Below are positions 15,702-24,280 of a DNA stretch of 64,000 nt, one piece after another. Location: contig NZ_CP042823.1 in assembly GCF_008000895.1 (NCBI RefSeq), forward strand, positions 2,570,001-2,634,000. Reading direction: 5' to 3'. The first letter of the stretch is position 1, and the number at the start of each line of letters is the position of its first letter. The notes under the pieces were generated by a model, which did not search any database, was not told where the DNA came from, and saw only the letters and a list, made by a program, of their open reading frames with translations. A program made the position numbers and the translations under genes. The DNA comes from Methylobacterium sp. WL1 (lineage in GTDB: Bacteria > Pseudomonadota > Alphaproteobacteria > Rhizobiales > Beijerinckiaceae).

Positions 15702-17714
15702 ATGGGCAGCCTGAAGAACAAGATCGTCAGCGCCGACGAGGCGCTCGCCATCCTGCAGGACGGCGACATGGTCGCGGTCTCGGGGTTCGTCGGTATCGGT
15801 ACGCCGGATGAGCTGATCCTGGCCCTGGCCCGGCGGTTCGAGGCCGGCCAGGGCCCGCATGGGCTCGGGCTGATGTTCGCCGCCGCGCCCGGCGATGGCA
15901 AGGAGCGCGGCCTCAACCGGCTGGCGATCCCGGGGCTGGTGCGTCGCGTCGTCGGCGGTCACTGGGCGCTTGTACCCAAGCTGGCGAAGATGGCGATCGC
16001 CGGCGAGATCGAGGCCTACAACCTGCCGCTCGGGGTGGTCTCGCATCTCTACCGGGAGATCGCCGCCCACACGCCGGGCCACATCACCAAGGTCGGGCTG
16101 CGCACCTTCGTGGATCCGCGGCTCGAAGGCGGCAAGCTCAACGCCGTGACCCGCGAGGACCTGGTCAGCGTGGTCGAGCTCGGCGGCGAGTCCTGGCTGC
16201 ACTACAAGGCCTTTCCGGTGAACATCGCGCTGATCCGCGGCACCACGGCGGACCCGGCCGGCAACATCACCATGGAGCGCGAGGCGCTCACCCTCGACAA
16301 CCTCGCTGCCGCCATGGCGGCCAAGAACTCGGGTGGCTTCGTCATCGCCCAGGTCGAGCGCCTAGCCGAGGCCGGCTCGCTCGCGCCCCGCGAGGTGCAG
16401 GTACCCGGGGTGCTGGTCGATTGCGTGGTGCTGAGCCAGCCGGAGAACCACCGTCAGACCTACGGCACGCCCTACAACCACGCCTTCACGGGCCGCCAGC
16501 GCGTGCCGCTCGACCGGATCCCGCCGATCCCGCTCGATGCCCGCAAGGTCATCGCCCGGCGCTGCGCCTTCGAGCTGCCCCCCGGCGGCGTGGTCAATCT
16601 CGGCATCGGCATGCCCGAGGGGGTGGCGGCGGTCGCCGCCGAGGAGCGGGTGCTGAAATACCTGACGCTCACCGCCGAGCCCGGAGTGATCGGCGGCTTG
16701 CCGCAGGGCGGGCTCGATTTCGGCGCCGCCCTCAACCCGGCGGCGGTGCTGCACCAGAACCAGCAATTCGACTTCTACGACGGCGGCGGCCTCGACCTCG
16801 CCTGCCTGGGGCTCGCGCAATGCGACGCCGAGGGCAACGTCAACGTCAGCCGCTTCGGCAAGCGGCTCGCCGGCGCCGGCGGCTTCATCAACATCTCGCA
16901 GAACGCCAAGAGCCTGGTGTTCGCCGGCACCTTCACGGCCGACGGGCTGGAGGTGGTCGTCGAGGGCGACGGCATCCGGATCGTCACCGAGGGACGCTCC
17001 CGGAAGTTCATCGCCGCTGTGGAGCAGGTGACCTTCTCGGGCGCTTACGCGGCCGAGCGTGGCCAGCCGGTGCTCTACGTGACTGAGCGCTGCGTGTTCC
17101 GCCGGACCAAGGCCGGCATGGAGCTGGCCGAGGTCGCCCCCGGGGTCGACATCGCGCGGGACATCCTCGGGCAGATGGGATTCACGCCGATCGTGCAGGA
17201 CCCGAAGCCCATGGATCCGCGGCTGTTCCGCGATGCCGTCATGGGGCTGGAGCCCTGGCTCCTCGGGCTCTCCCTGTCTGAGCGGATCAGCTACGACCGG
17301 GAACGCAACATCCTGTTCTCGAACCTCGAAGGCTTCCAGGTCAGGACTATCGACGACGTCGAACTGGTGCGCCGCGAATACGAGCGCGCCTGCCAGGAAA
17401 TCGGTCGCAAGGTCCACCTGATCGCCAATTACGATGGATTCGAGATCGACCCGACAGTGAGCGATGCCTATTTCTCGGCGATCGCTTATCTGGAGAACCG
17501 GTACTACGAGACTGCTTCGCGCTACACGACGAGCGCGTTCTTGCGATTAAAACTCGGTGCCTCGTTGGCGAGCCGCGATCTGGCTCCGCATGTCTTCGAG
17601 ACAAAAGCCGAGGCGCAGGCGAGGAATACGGCCCAGAGCGTGCCCCTCAAGCCGCGGACGGATCTGTCTCAGCCAGACAGGCCGCAGCCGCCGAAGGAAC
17701 CGTTGAATGCCTGA
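15702..17714 (+). CDS. Family I CoA-transferase (propionate/acetoacetate CoA-transferase type) with C-terminal extension
   Basis: A 670-residue protein. Residues 1 to about 517 are a fused alpha-beta family I CoA-transferase like Pct/YdiF; the catalytic glutamate is Glu326 in LTAEPGVIGG, and the glycine motif GVVNLGIGMPEG is present. A further 150 residues of unfamiliar sequence follow. Such enzymes move CoA between acetyl-CoA and small hydroxy- or keto-acids (propionate, lactate, 3- or 4-hydroxybutyrate). ATG 15702 with an upstream CGAGGATA was chosen. The 3' end overlaps the succinate-semialdehyde dehydrogenase start by 8 bp, implying coupling. Between phaEC and ssadh, a role in making hydroxybutyryl-CoA for polymerisation is a reasonable inference. 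Confidence 0.88.
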   Translation: MGSLKNKIVSADEALAILQDGDMVAVSGFVGIGTPDELILALARRFEAGQGPHGLGLMFAAAPGDGKERGLNRLAIPGLVRRVVGGHWALVPKLAKMAIAGEIEAYNLPLGVVSHLYREIAAHTPGHITKVGLRTFVDPRLEGGKLNAVTREDLVSVVELGGESWLHYKAFPVNIALIRGTTADPAGNITMEREALTLDNLAAAMAAKNSGGFVIAQVERLAEAGSLAPREVQVPGVLVDCVVLSQPENHRQTYGTPYNHAFTGRQRVPLDRIPPIPLDARKVIARRCAFELPPGGVVNLGIGMPEGVAAVAAEERVLKYLTLTAEPGVIGGLPQGGLDFGAALNPAAVLHQNQQFDFYDGGGLDLACLGLAQCDAEGNVNVSRFGKRLAGAGGFINISQNAKSLVFAGTFTADGLEVVVEGDGIRIVTEGRSRKFIAAVEQVTFSGAYAAERGQPVLYVTERCVFRRTKAGMELAEVAPGVDIARDILGQMGFTPIVQDPKPMDPRLFRDAVMGLEPWLLGLSLSERISYDRERNILFSNLEGFQVRTIDDVELVRREYERACQEIGRKVHLIANYDGFEIDPTVSDAYFSAIAYLENRYYETASRYTTSAFLRLKLGASLASRDLAPHVFETKAEAQARNTAQSVPLKPRTDLSQPDRPQPPKEPLNA

Positions 17715-19179
17715 GTCCGACACTTTCACCCTGAAGGACCGGAGCCTCCTGGTCGAATCCTGCCTGATCGGCGGGGAATGGTCGAAGGCCGGGTCCGGCA
17801 CGATCGACGTCACCAACCCGGCCACCGGCGCGGTGATCGCCCGGGTGCCGAACGCCGGCGCCGACGAGACCCGCCGGGCGATCCAGTCCGCCCACGCGGC
17901 CTATCCGGCCTGGCGCGCGAAGACCGCCAACGAGCGCGCCGTGCTGCTGCGCAAGCTCGCCGCCCTGGTCACCGAGAACCAGGAGGATCTGGCGCAGATC
18001 CTCACCGCCGAGCAGGGCAAGTCGCTGACCGAATCCCGCGGCGAGGTCGCGATGTCGGCGGCCTACGTGCTGTGGTTCGCCGAGGAGGCGCGGCGCGTCT
18101 ACGGCGACGTGATCCCCTCCCCCTGGGGTGACCGCAAGATCCTGGTCACCAAGGAGCCGGTGGGCGTGGTCGCGGCCATCACCCCGTGGAACTTCCCGTC
18201 CTCGATGATCGCCCGCAAGATCGCCCCGGCGCTGGCCGCCGGCTGCCCGATCGTGATCAAGCCGGCCTCGCAGACCCCGCTCTCGGGCCTCGCCTGGGGT
18301 GTGCTGTGCGAGAAGGCCGGCTTCCCGGCCGGGACCGTCAGCATCCTCACTGGCTCGGCCCGGGCCATTGGCGGTGAGATGACCGGCAACCCGCTGGTCA
18401 AGAAGATCACGTTCACCGGCTCCACCGAGGTCGGCAAGGTGCTGCTCGAGCAGGCTTCTCACACGGTGAAGAAGGTCTCGATGGAGTTGGGCGGCAACGC
18501 GCCGTTCATCGTGTTCGACGACGCCGACCTCGACCGGGCCGTGGCTGGCGCGATGCTCGCCAAGTACCGCAACTCCGGCCAGACCTGCATCTGCACCAAC
18601 CGCTTCCTGGTGCAGGACGGGATCTACGACGCCTTCGCGGACAAGATGGCCGAGGCCGCCAACCGCCTGAAGGTCGGCAACGGCATCGAGGAGGGCGTCG
18701 CCCAGGGGCCGCTGATCGACATGGCCGCGGTGGAGAAGACCGAGGCCCATATCCGCGACGCCGTCGAGAAGGGCGGCCGGGTGGTCGCGGGCGGGCATCG
18801 CCACGCGTCGGGCGGCCAGTTCTTCGAGCCGACCGTGATCACCGGCGCGACCCCAGACATGGCGGTGGCCCGGGAGGAGACGTTCGGGCCGCTGGCGCCG
18901 CTGTTCCGGTTCCGCGACGAGGCGGAGGCGATCCGCATGGCCAACGACACCGAGTTCGGCTTGGCCTGCTACTTCTACACCCGCGACCTCGGCCGCACCT
19001 TCCGGGTCGCCGAGGCGCTGGAATACGGCATGGTCGGGATCAACGAGGGCATCATCACCACCGAGGTGGCGCCCTTCGGCGGCGTGAAGGAATCCGGCCT
19101 GGGCCGCGAGGGCTCCTACCAGGGCATCGAGGATTACCTAAACACCAAGTATCTCTGCGTCGGCGGCCTCGGCGCGTGA
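17707..19179 (+). CDS. gabD: NAD(P)-dependent succinate-semialdehyde dehydrogenase
   Basis: A 490-residue aldehyde dehydrogenase of the GabD type. It has [10 protein letters not shown] for cofactor binding, general base Glu260 (MELGG) and catalytic Cys294 in GQTCICTNR. The CxC pair (Cys294/Cys296) is the SSADH hallmark that can form a regulatory disulfide. It converts succinic semialdehyde to succinate in the GABA shunt and in 2-oxoglutarate bypasses. The ATG overlaps the CoA-transferase stop by 8 bp. No GABA transaminase gene is nearby, so the semialdehyde may instead come from the ThDP decarboxylase upstream. Glutarate-semialdehyde is an alternative substrate. Confidence 0.92.
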   Translation: MPESDTFTLKDRSLLVESCLIGGEWSKAGSGTIDVTNPATGAVIARVPNAGADETRRAIQSAHAAYPAWRAKTANERAVLLRKLAALVTENQEDLAQILTAEQGKSLTESRGEVAMSAAYVLWFAEEARRVYGDVIPSPWGDRKILVTKEPVGVVAAITPWNFPSSMIARKIAPALAAGCPIVIKPASQTPLSGLAWGVLCEKAGFPAGTVSILTGSARAIGGEMTGNPLVKKITFTGSTEVGKVLLEQASHTVKKVSMELGGNAPFIVFDDADLDRAVAGAMLAKYRNSGQTCICTNRFLVQDGIYDAFADKMAEAANRLKVGNGIEEGVAQGPLIDMAAVEKTEAHIRDAVEKGGRVVAGGHRHASGGQFFEPTVITGATPDMAVAREETFGPLAPLFRFRDEAEAIRMANDTEFGLACYFYTRDLGRTFRVAEALEYGMVGINEGIITTEVAPFGGVKESGLGREGSYQGIEDYLNTKYLCVGGLGA

Positions 19180-19187
19180 ATTCGTTG

Positions 19188-19220
19188 GACCGGATGGCAC
19201 GCGCCGCGCGCCATCCGGTC
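19188..19220. terminator. Bidirectional hairpin between convergent gabD and acetyltransferase genes
   Basis: Perfect 11-bp arms GACCGGATGGC (19188-19198) and GCCATCCGGTC (19210-19220) lie 9 bp after the gabD stop and 27 bp before the convergent stop. There is no U-run, so factor-independent termination is uncertain. Confidence 0.5.
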
Positions 19221-19246
19221 TCGCGCGCGGGAATCGCTACTCCGCG

Positions 19247-19834
19247 TCAGGGCGCGGATGCGTAATGCTCCCGCTCGTCGTCGCTGATCGGCCGGATGAC
19301 CCGGCACGGATTTCCGGCGGCCAGGACCCCGTCCGGCACGTCGCGCGTGACCACGCTGCCGGCGCCGATCACCGTGCGGGACCCGATGGTGACGCCCGGC
19401 AGGATCAGGGCGCCACCACCGACCCAGACGTCCGACCCGATTTCGACCGGCTTCCCGAATTCCTGGACCCGGCGCAGGGCCGCGTTGAACGGGTGCAGGG
19501 GCGTGAGGATCTGAACGGATGGGCCGAACAGCGTGAAGCTTCCGATCCGCACCCGGCAGACATCGAGGATCACGCAGTTGAAGTTAAAGAACACCCGCTC
19601 GCCGAGCTCGATGTTCGAGCCGTAATCGCAGAAGAACGGCGGCTGCATCCAGACCGTATCGCCGCCGGCCGCGAAGATCTGCTGGCACAGGTCCCGGCGG
19701 TGATCCGCGTCGGCCTCGCCTGACGCGTTGAGCAACTGGCAGAGATCCCGGGCCCGGATGCGGCCCGCGACGAGTTCGGGATCGAGGGCGTCGTAGAGTT
19801 CCCCCGCCAGCATCTTGTCCCGCTCGGTCCGCAT
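19247..19834 (-). CDS. Maltose O-acetyltransferase-like hexapeptide-repeat acetyltransferase
   Basis: A 195-residue left-handed beta-helix acetyltransferase of the Maa/LacA/NodL class. Seen: the N-terminal Maa domain (MLAGELYDALDPEL), hexapeptide turns through the middle, and the active-site region ILTPLHPFN with the catalytic His, then GSDVWVGGGALILPGVTIG. It uses acetyl-CoA to acetylate a sugar hydroxyl. The start is ATG 19834 rather than 19840, because GGGGAGG sits directly against 19840 but is correctly spaced (about 6 nt) from 19834. It is divergent from a tetR gene, with a perfect 24-bp palindrome between them, so TetR control is likely. The sugar acceptor is unknown. Confidence 0.88.
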   Translation of the reverse strand: MRTERDKMLAGELYDALDPELVAGRIRARDLCQLLNASGEADADHRRDLCQQIFAAGGDTVWMQPPFFCDYGSNIELGERVFFNFNCVILDVCRVRIGSFTLFGPSVQILTPLHPFNAALRRVQEFGKPVEIGSDVWVGGGALILPGVTIGSRTVIGAGSVVTRDVPDGVLAAGNPCRVIRPISDDEREHYASAP

Positions 19835-19905
19835 CGGCATCCTCCCCGTTCAAGCTCCGCAGCGATGCGGGCTCGGTCCCGGCCAGCCCTTCCGGTCCGG
19901 TCCAA

Positions 19906-19929
19906 CGATGCGTACATATGTACGCATCG
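19906..19929. promoter_or_regulatory. Perfect 24-bp palindrome, probable TetR operator
   Basis: The half-site CGATGCGTACAT is followed directly by its exact reverse complement. It lies in the 198-bp gap between the divergent acetyltransferase and TetR-family genes, 72 bp upstream of the acetyltransferase start and about 100 bp before tetR. Length, symmetry and place are what an autoregulatory TetR operator would show. Confidence 0.7.
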
Positions 19930-20032
19930 GACGCGAATGCCAATTCCCGCCCGTCCGGGAATCTTGCCAACGAATCTCGCCCAGAAATTTCGTCCAGGGA
20001 TCTCGTCTGGAAATCGCGTGCAGGAGCCCCGC

Positions 20033-20578
20033 GTGCCCTCGTCCCAGCGCCGTTACGACCCGGACCGCCGCGCCCGCATCGTGCAGGCGACCCTCGACGT
20101 CATCGCCGAGCACGGGGTCGCGGGGACGACGCATCGCCGGGTCGCGGTTGCGGCCGACGTGCCGCTCGGCTCGATGACCTATCACTTCTCCGGCCTGGAC
20201 GAGCTGCTCACCCAGGCGTTCACCTTGCTGGCCGATACGGTCTCGACACGCTTCGCCGAGCGGCTGGGGGAAGCCGCGGATCGGTCCGAGGCGTTCGAAG
20301 CCGTGGTCGACCTCATCGTGGACGACAGCTGGGCGAGCCCGCGGACCATGCTGCTGAGCTACGAGCTCTACGCCTTCGCCGCCCGCAACCCGCCGCTGCG
20401 CCGCGTCATGCAGGACTGGATGGAGAAGAGCCGTGCGGCACTCCGGCAACATTTCTCGGCCGACGTGGCTAAGGCCCTGGATGCCTTGATCGAGGGCTTG
20501 TCGATTCACCGCTCGGTGGATCCGGAGCCGATGGATCGCGTCGATGTCCGCGCTCTGGTCGAACGCGTCGCCTCCTGA
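20033..20578 (+). CDS. TetR/AcrR family transcriptional regulator
   Basis: A 181-residue repressor. The N-terminal helix-turn-helix is clear: RRARIVQATLDVIAEHGVAG, then THRRVAVAADVPLGSMTYHF; the C-terminal ligand domain is helical and ends with a conserved-looking EGLSIHRS stretch. The start is GTG 20033 with CAGGAG at 20021-20026; an ORF extending back to 19865 would read through the operator palindrome and is rejected. It probably represses itself and the divergent acetyltransferase. The inducer is unknown. Confidence 0.88.
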   Translation: MPSSQRRYDPDRRARIVQATLDVIAEHGVAGTTHRRVAVAADVPLGSMTYHFSGLDELLTQAFTLLADTVSTRFAERLGEAADRSEAFEAVVDLIVDDSWASPRTMLLSYELYAFAARNPPLRRVMQDWMEKSRAALRQHFSADVAKALDALIEGLSIHRSVDPEPMDRVDVRALVERVAS

Positions 20579-20700
20579 GGACGATGCGCCCGGCCCGGCG
20601 CCATCGCGTTACGTCCGGGTGCCTGTCGCGGCTTTCACGCGGCGCGCATCCCCGGCGGCTCCCTGCCGCAAAGCCGGCTTCGACGGCGGAATGCGCGGTG

Positions 20701-21360
20701 TCAGGCCGGTTGCGTGTTGTGAATCTGGTCGAAGTCCAGTGATGCCGTGTCGATCACGATCTGCGTCCGGCTGATCACTTCGAGCTTGCGCAGGATCTCC
20801 GAGACATGGGCCTTCACGGTGGAATCGCCGACGTGAAGCTCATGGGCGATCTGCTTGTTCAACTTGCCCTGGCGGATCATCATCAGCACCCGCAATTGCT
20901 GCGGCGTGAGCCGGGCCACGCGCTCGGCCAGGGGGGCCTTCTTGGCATGCGGCGACGGCGCGCTCGCCTCTGCGAAGCCGGGGGGCAGGAACAATGCGCC
21001 GCTCATCACCTCGGTGATCGCCCGGGTCAGGGTGCTCTTGTCCATCGCCTTGGGCACGAAGCCGGCGGCTCCGTGCTGCAGGGCCTCCCGGACGATGCGC
21101 GGGTCCTCGTGGCCCGACACGATCAGGATCGGGATGCGCGGGAAGCGGGCCCGGACCGTGATCAGGCCGTCGAAGCCGGTGACCCCCCGCATGGACAGGT
21201 CGAGGAGCGTCAGGTCGATGCCGCGGTTCTCGGCCAGCACCGCGCAGGCGGCCTCGATCCCGTCGGCCTCGTGCAGGACGGCGTCCGGATGGGCGAGGCG
21301 GATCGTGGCCGCCAGGGCGTCACGGAACAGCGGATGGTCGTCGACGATCAGGAGTTGCAC
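20701..21360 (-). CDS. LuxR/NarL-type response regulator
   Basis: A 219-residue two-domain regulator: a receiver domain with acidic pair (LLIVDDHPLF), phospho-Asp in LTLLDLSMRG and Lys in GFVPKAMD, then a LuxR helix-turn-helix (LTPQQLRVLMMIRQGKLNKQIAHELHVGDSTVKAHVSEIL in sense, positions about 158-200). The start is GTG 21360 with AGGA 8-12 nt upstream; the longer frame to 21501 adds a basic low-complexity leader. No histidine kinase is adjacent, so the cognate sensor is elsewhere. Confidence 0.9.
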   Translation of the reverse strand: MQLLIVDDHPLFRDALAATIRLAHPDAVLHEADGIEAACAVLAENRGIDLTLLDLSMRGVTGFDGLITVRARFPRIPILIVSGHEDPRIVREALQHGAAGFVPKAMDKSTLTRAITEVMSGALFLPPGFAEASAPSPHAKKAPLAERVARLTPQQLRVLMMIRQGKLNKQIAHELHVGDSTVKAHVSEILRKLEVISRTQIVIDTASLDFDQIHNTQPA

Positions 21361-21707
21361 GGTCGAAGCGGTTCCTCGCTCGAGATCCGCATGCGGGACC
21401 CTTGGGACATCGGAAACCTGATCGATGCGGTGCCGGGGCGCAAGCGGCCGAGGAGGAGGCCGCTCACCGCCGCCGATCCGGGCGGCGCGGCGCGGTTTCA
21501 CCGGTAAGGCCTGGTCAGGGCGACCCGATCGATCTCGGCGCTGGTCTGTGCGCGACGGGGCCGGGATGAACGCAATCTGGCTGCCGAGCTCAGCCGGTCG
21601 GGCGGATCCGGGAACCGGTCCGCCAAGCTGCGCGGCGCGCCGGCACTCGGCACGCCGTCGACCTTCATGTGCGCAATCTCACGCCCGCGGAACGCGGCTC
21701 GCTTGAC

Positions 21708-21760
21708 CCTTTACATGATCATCGTCATGTTTGTGATACATGATGATGATCATGTAAAGG
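21708..21760. promoter_or_regulatory. Long inverted repeat over the SDR promoter
   Basis: Two 23-base arms (21708-21730 and 21738-21760) are complementary with a single mismatch around a 7-base loop. A TTTACA (21710-21715) and a TGATAC near 21734 could serve as -35/-10, so the repeat would cover the promoter of the SDR gene that starts at 21776. It may be an operator for an unlinked repressor or a stable 5' mRNA hairpin. The stretch is AT-richer than its surroundings. Confidence 0.6.
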
Positions 21761-21775
21761 ATAAGGATCGAGCCC

Positions 21776-22564
21776 ATGTCCAGCAAGCCTGCCATCCTGA
21801 TCACCGGTGCCTCGTCGGGCATCGGTGCGGTCTATGCCGACCGCTTCGCCCATCGCGGCCACGATCTCGTTCTGGTCGCCCGGGACGCCGACCGCCTGGG
21901 GGCGCTGGCCGAGCGCCTGCGCCGAGAGGCCGGCGTCGCGGTCGACATCCTCCCGGCCGACCTGACCCGTCCGGCCGACCTCGCCGCCGTCGAGACCCGC
22001 CTGCGCACGGATGCCCGGATCGGCGTGCTGGTGAACAATGCCGGCGCGGCGCTCACCGGCAGCTTCGTCGGCCAGGATCCCGAGCAAGTCGCGGCGCTGA
22101 TCGCCCTCAATACAACCGCTCCGGCACGCCTCGCCGCTGCGGTCGCCCCGCGCTTCGCCGAGGCCGGTGAAGGCGCCATCATCAATATCGGTTCGGTGGT
22201 CGGCTTCGTCCCGGAATTCGGAATGGCGGTCTACGGCGCCACCAAGGCCTTCGTGCAGTATCTCAGCGCAGCGCTCCACGCCGAGCTCGGGCCGAAGGGC
22301 GTCTACGTCCAGGCGGTCCTGCCGGCGGCGACCCGCACCGAGATCTGGGAGCGCGCCGGACTCGACGTGAACAGCTTACCGGCCGTGATGGAGACGGGCG
22401 CCCTGGTGGACGCCGCCCTGGTCGGCTTCGACCTCCGTGAGCCGGTGACGATCCCGCCCCTGCCCGACGCCGCGCAGTGGGACGCGTACGATCGGGCGCG
22501 GACCGCGATGATCCCGAATCTCGGCCAGGTCCAACCCGCGGAGCGCTACCGGGCCGCGGGCTGA
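21776..22564 (+). CDS. Short-chain dehydrogenase/reductase (SDR)
   Basis: A 262-residue classical SDR. Cofactor motif TGASSGIG at residues 10-17, NNAG (LVNNAGA), the active-site Ser in IINIGSVVG and YxxxK in YGATKAF are all present. The lack of an early basic pair after the second strand and the ARDADR motif suggest NADP(H) use. The substrate is unknown. The promoter lies within the long inverted repeat immediately upstream. It stands alone: the next gene, a serine hydrolase, starts 104 bp later. Confidence 0.9.
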   Translation: MSSKPAILITGASSGIGAVYADRFAHRGHDLVLVARDADRLGALAERLRREAGVAVDILPADLTRPADLAAVETRLRTDARIGVLVNNAGAALTGSFVGQDPEQVAALIALNTTAPARLAAAVAPRFAEAGEGAIINIGSVVGFVPEFGMAVYGATKAFVQYLSAALHAELGPKGVYVQAVLPAATRTEIWERAGLDVNSLPAVMETGALVDAALVGFDLREPVTIPPLPDAAQWDAYDRARTAMIPNLGQVQPAERYRAAG

Positions 22565-22668
22565 CATCCGGGGCGAATCGCCAGGACGTTCCCGGGAACG
22601 CCCTGGCGCGGCGCATGCGTGCCGGTCCGTCGGTGCTATGACCACCCGGTGCCGACGGGAGAACGGGC

Positions 22669-23799
22669 GTGACGCAGGGGACCGAGCCGTATTGTCCGAC
22701 GCAGACGTGGGAGACCCTGAGGCCCGAGGCCGCCGGGCTCGATGCCGCGGCCCTGGCCGAGGCGATCGCCTATGCCGAGGCGAACGAGAGCCCTTGGCCG
22801 CGCAGCCTCTACTACCCGGACGGACGCTATGTCGGCCTGGTCGAGTGGAACGAGCGCGGGCCCTGGAGCGACATCGGCGGGCCGGTGCGACCGCGGGGCG
22901 GCCCGGCCGGCGTGATCCTGAAGGGCGGCCGACGCGTGGCCGCCTGGGGCGATACACGGCGCCCCGACATGACCTTCTCCATCGCGAAGAGTTATCTGGC
23001 CGTCCTGGCCGGGCTCGCGCACGATGACGGGCTGATCCCGGACGTGGATGCGCCCGTTCGGGACAGCGTCCCGGATCCTCTCCTCGAGGGTCCGCGGAAC
23101 GGCGCGATCACCTGGCGGCACCTGCTGCAGCAATCGAGCGAGTGGCAGGGCACGCTGTTCGGAAAGTCCGACCAGGTCGATCATTTCCGCCAGATCGGTC
23201 CCGGGGCGGACAACAGCCGCAAGGGCGAGCGTCGCGCGCTCCAGGCCCCGGGCAGCCATTACGAATACAACGACGTGCGGGTGAACCTCCTGGCGTATTG
23301 CCTGATGCGCCGCTTCGGCCGCGCGTTGCCGGAGGTGCTGCGCACGCGGATCTTCGAGCCGATCGGTGCGTCCCACGATTGGGCGTGGCACGGCTACGAC
23401 AACGCCTGGGTCGAGATCGATGGGGCCCGGATCCAGTCGGTGCCCGGTGGCGGCCATTGGGGCGGCGGCCTGTTCATCGGCGCGGACGACCATGCGCGCT
23501 TCGGGCTCCTGATCGCCCACGGCGGCGTCTGGGCCGGACGCCGGCTCCTGTCGGAGCGGTGGAACCGCGCGATGCTGACGCCGTCGCCGACGCTCGCGAA
23601 TTACGGCTACCTATGGTGGCTGAACCGCGGTCCGACCGCCAAGCCCGAACTGCCGGAGTCCGCGTTCAGCGCGCTCGGGGCCGGCAACAACGTGATCTGG
23701 GTCGATCCGGACCACGACCTCGTCGCCGTGCTGCGCTGGATCGACAAGGCGGCCCTCGATGGATTCCTGCGGCGGCTGGTCGGTGCGGTGCGCAGCTAA
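22669..23799 (+). CDS. Serine hydrolase, beta-lactamase/penicillin-binding-protein-like (class C fold, S12)
   Basis: A 376-residue protein with the S12 beta-lactamase-like active site: Ser104-x-x-Lys107 (FSIAKS) and a Tyr-x-Asn-type motif in YEYND (about 198). It has no signal peptide, so it is probably cytoplasmic and more likely an esterase or amidase than a beta-lactamase. The start is GTG 22669. The stop codon region overlaps the remnant LysR reading frame on the other strand. Confidence 0.85.
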   Translation: MTQGTEPYCPTQTWETLRPEAAGLDAAALAEAIAYAEANESPWPRSLYYPDGRYVGLVEWNERGPWSDIGGPVRPRGGPAGVILKGGRRVAAWGDTRRPDMTFSIAKSYLAVLAGLAHDDGLIPDVDAPVRDSVPDPLLEGPRNGAITWRHLLQQSSEWQGTLFGKSDQVDHFRQIGPGADNSRKGERRALQAPGSHYEYNDVRVNLLAYCLMRRFGRALPEVLRTRIFEPIGASHDWAWHGYDNAWVEIDGARIQSVPGGGHWGGGLFIGADDHARFGLLIAHGGVWAGRRLLSERWNRAMLTPSPTLANYGYLWWLNRGPTAKPELPESAFSALGAGNNVIWVDPDHDLVAVLRWIDKAALDGFLRRLVGAVRS

Positions 23800-23970
23800 G
23801 GCGTCGCCGGCTGGCGCTGTCGATCGATGGTGCCCTCGGCCCGGACGAAATCCAGGAAGGCCCGGAGCACCGGCCGCATCAGATGGCGGTTCGGATAATA
23901 GAGGAAGAAGCCCGGAAAGCGCGGGCACCAATCCGCGAGCACGCGGACCAGCCGGCCGGAGGCGAGGTAG
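23796..23970 (-). pseudogene. C-terminal remnant of a LysR family regulator
   Basis: The reverse strand encodes about 55 residues matching the end of a LysR effector domain (LASGRLVRVLADWCPRFPGF and YYPNRHLMRPVLRAFLDFV). The DNA-binding domain and most of the effector domain are missing; past about 23970 the frame becomes the antisense of an aldo/keto reductase fragment. This is a truncated remnant left by a deletion. Confidence 0.7.
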
Positions 23971-24258
23971 GCCGAGAACCTGGCGGCCAACCAGGCTCTG
24001 CTCGATGCGCTGGCCGCCATGGCGGCCGACAAGGGCGTCACGCCCGCTCAGCTCGCCCTGGCCTGGGTGCTCCACCGGGGCGGCGGCATCGTGCCGATCC
24101 CGGGTGCCCGCAAGATCCGGCACCTCGAAGAGAACGCCGCCGCCGCGGAGATCACGCTGAGCGTGGACGACCTCAGCGCGATCGACGCGGCGATGCCGCC
24201 GGAGGCAGTCAGCGGCCGCCGCTACACCGACGCCGCGCTGGCGCTTGTGGAGGGGTGA
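23971..24258 (+). pseudogene. C-terminal remnant of an aldo/keto reductase
   Basis: The forward frame from about 23971 encodes the last 95 residues of an aldo/keto reductase: AENLAANQALLDAL, then VTPAQLALAWVL and the NADPH-binding VPIPGARKIRHLEEN. The catalytic N-terminal half (Asp, Tyr, Lys, His) is absent, so it cannot be an active enzyme. It abuts the LysR remnant head to head; LysR regulators often sit divergent from such reductases, so one deletion probably removed the 5' parts of both. Confidence 0.75.
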
Positions 24259-24280
24259 TCGCGGCCCGGGAGAAGACGCC

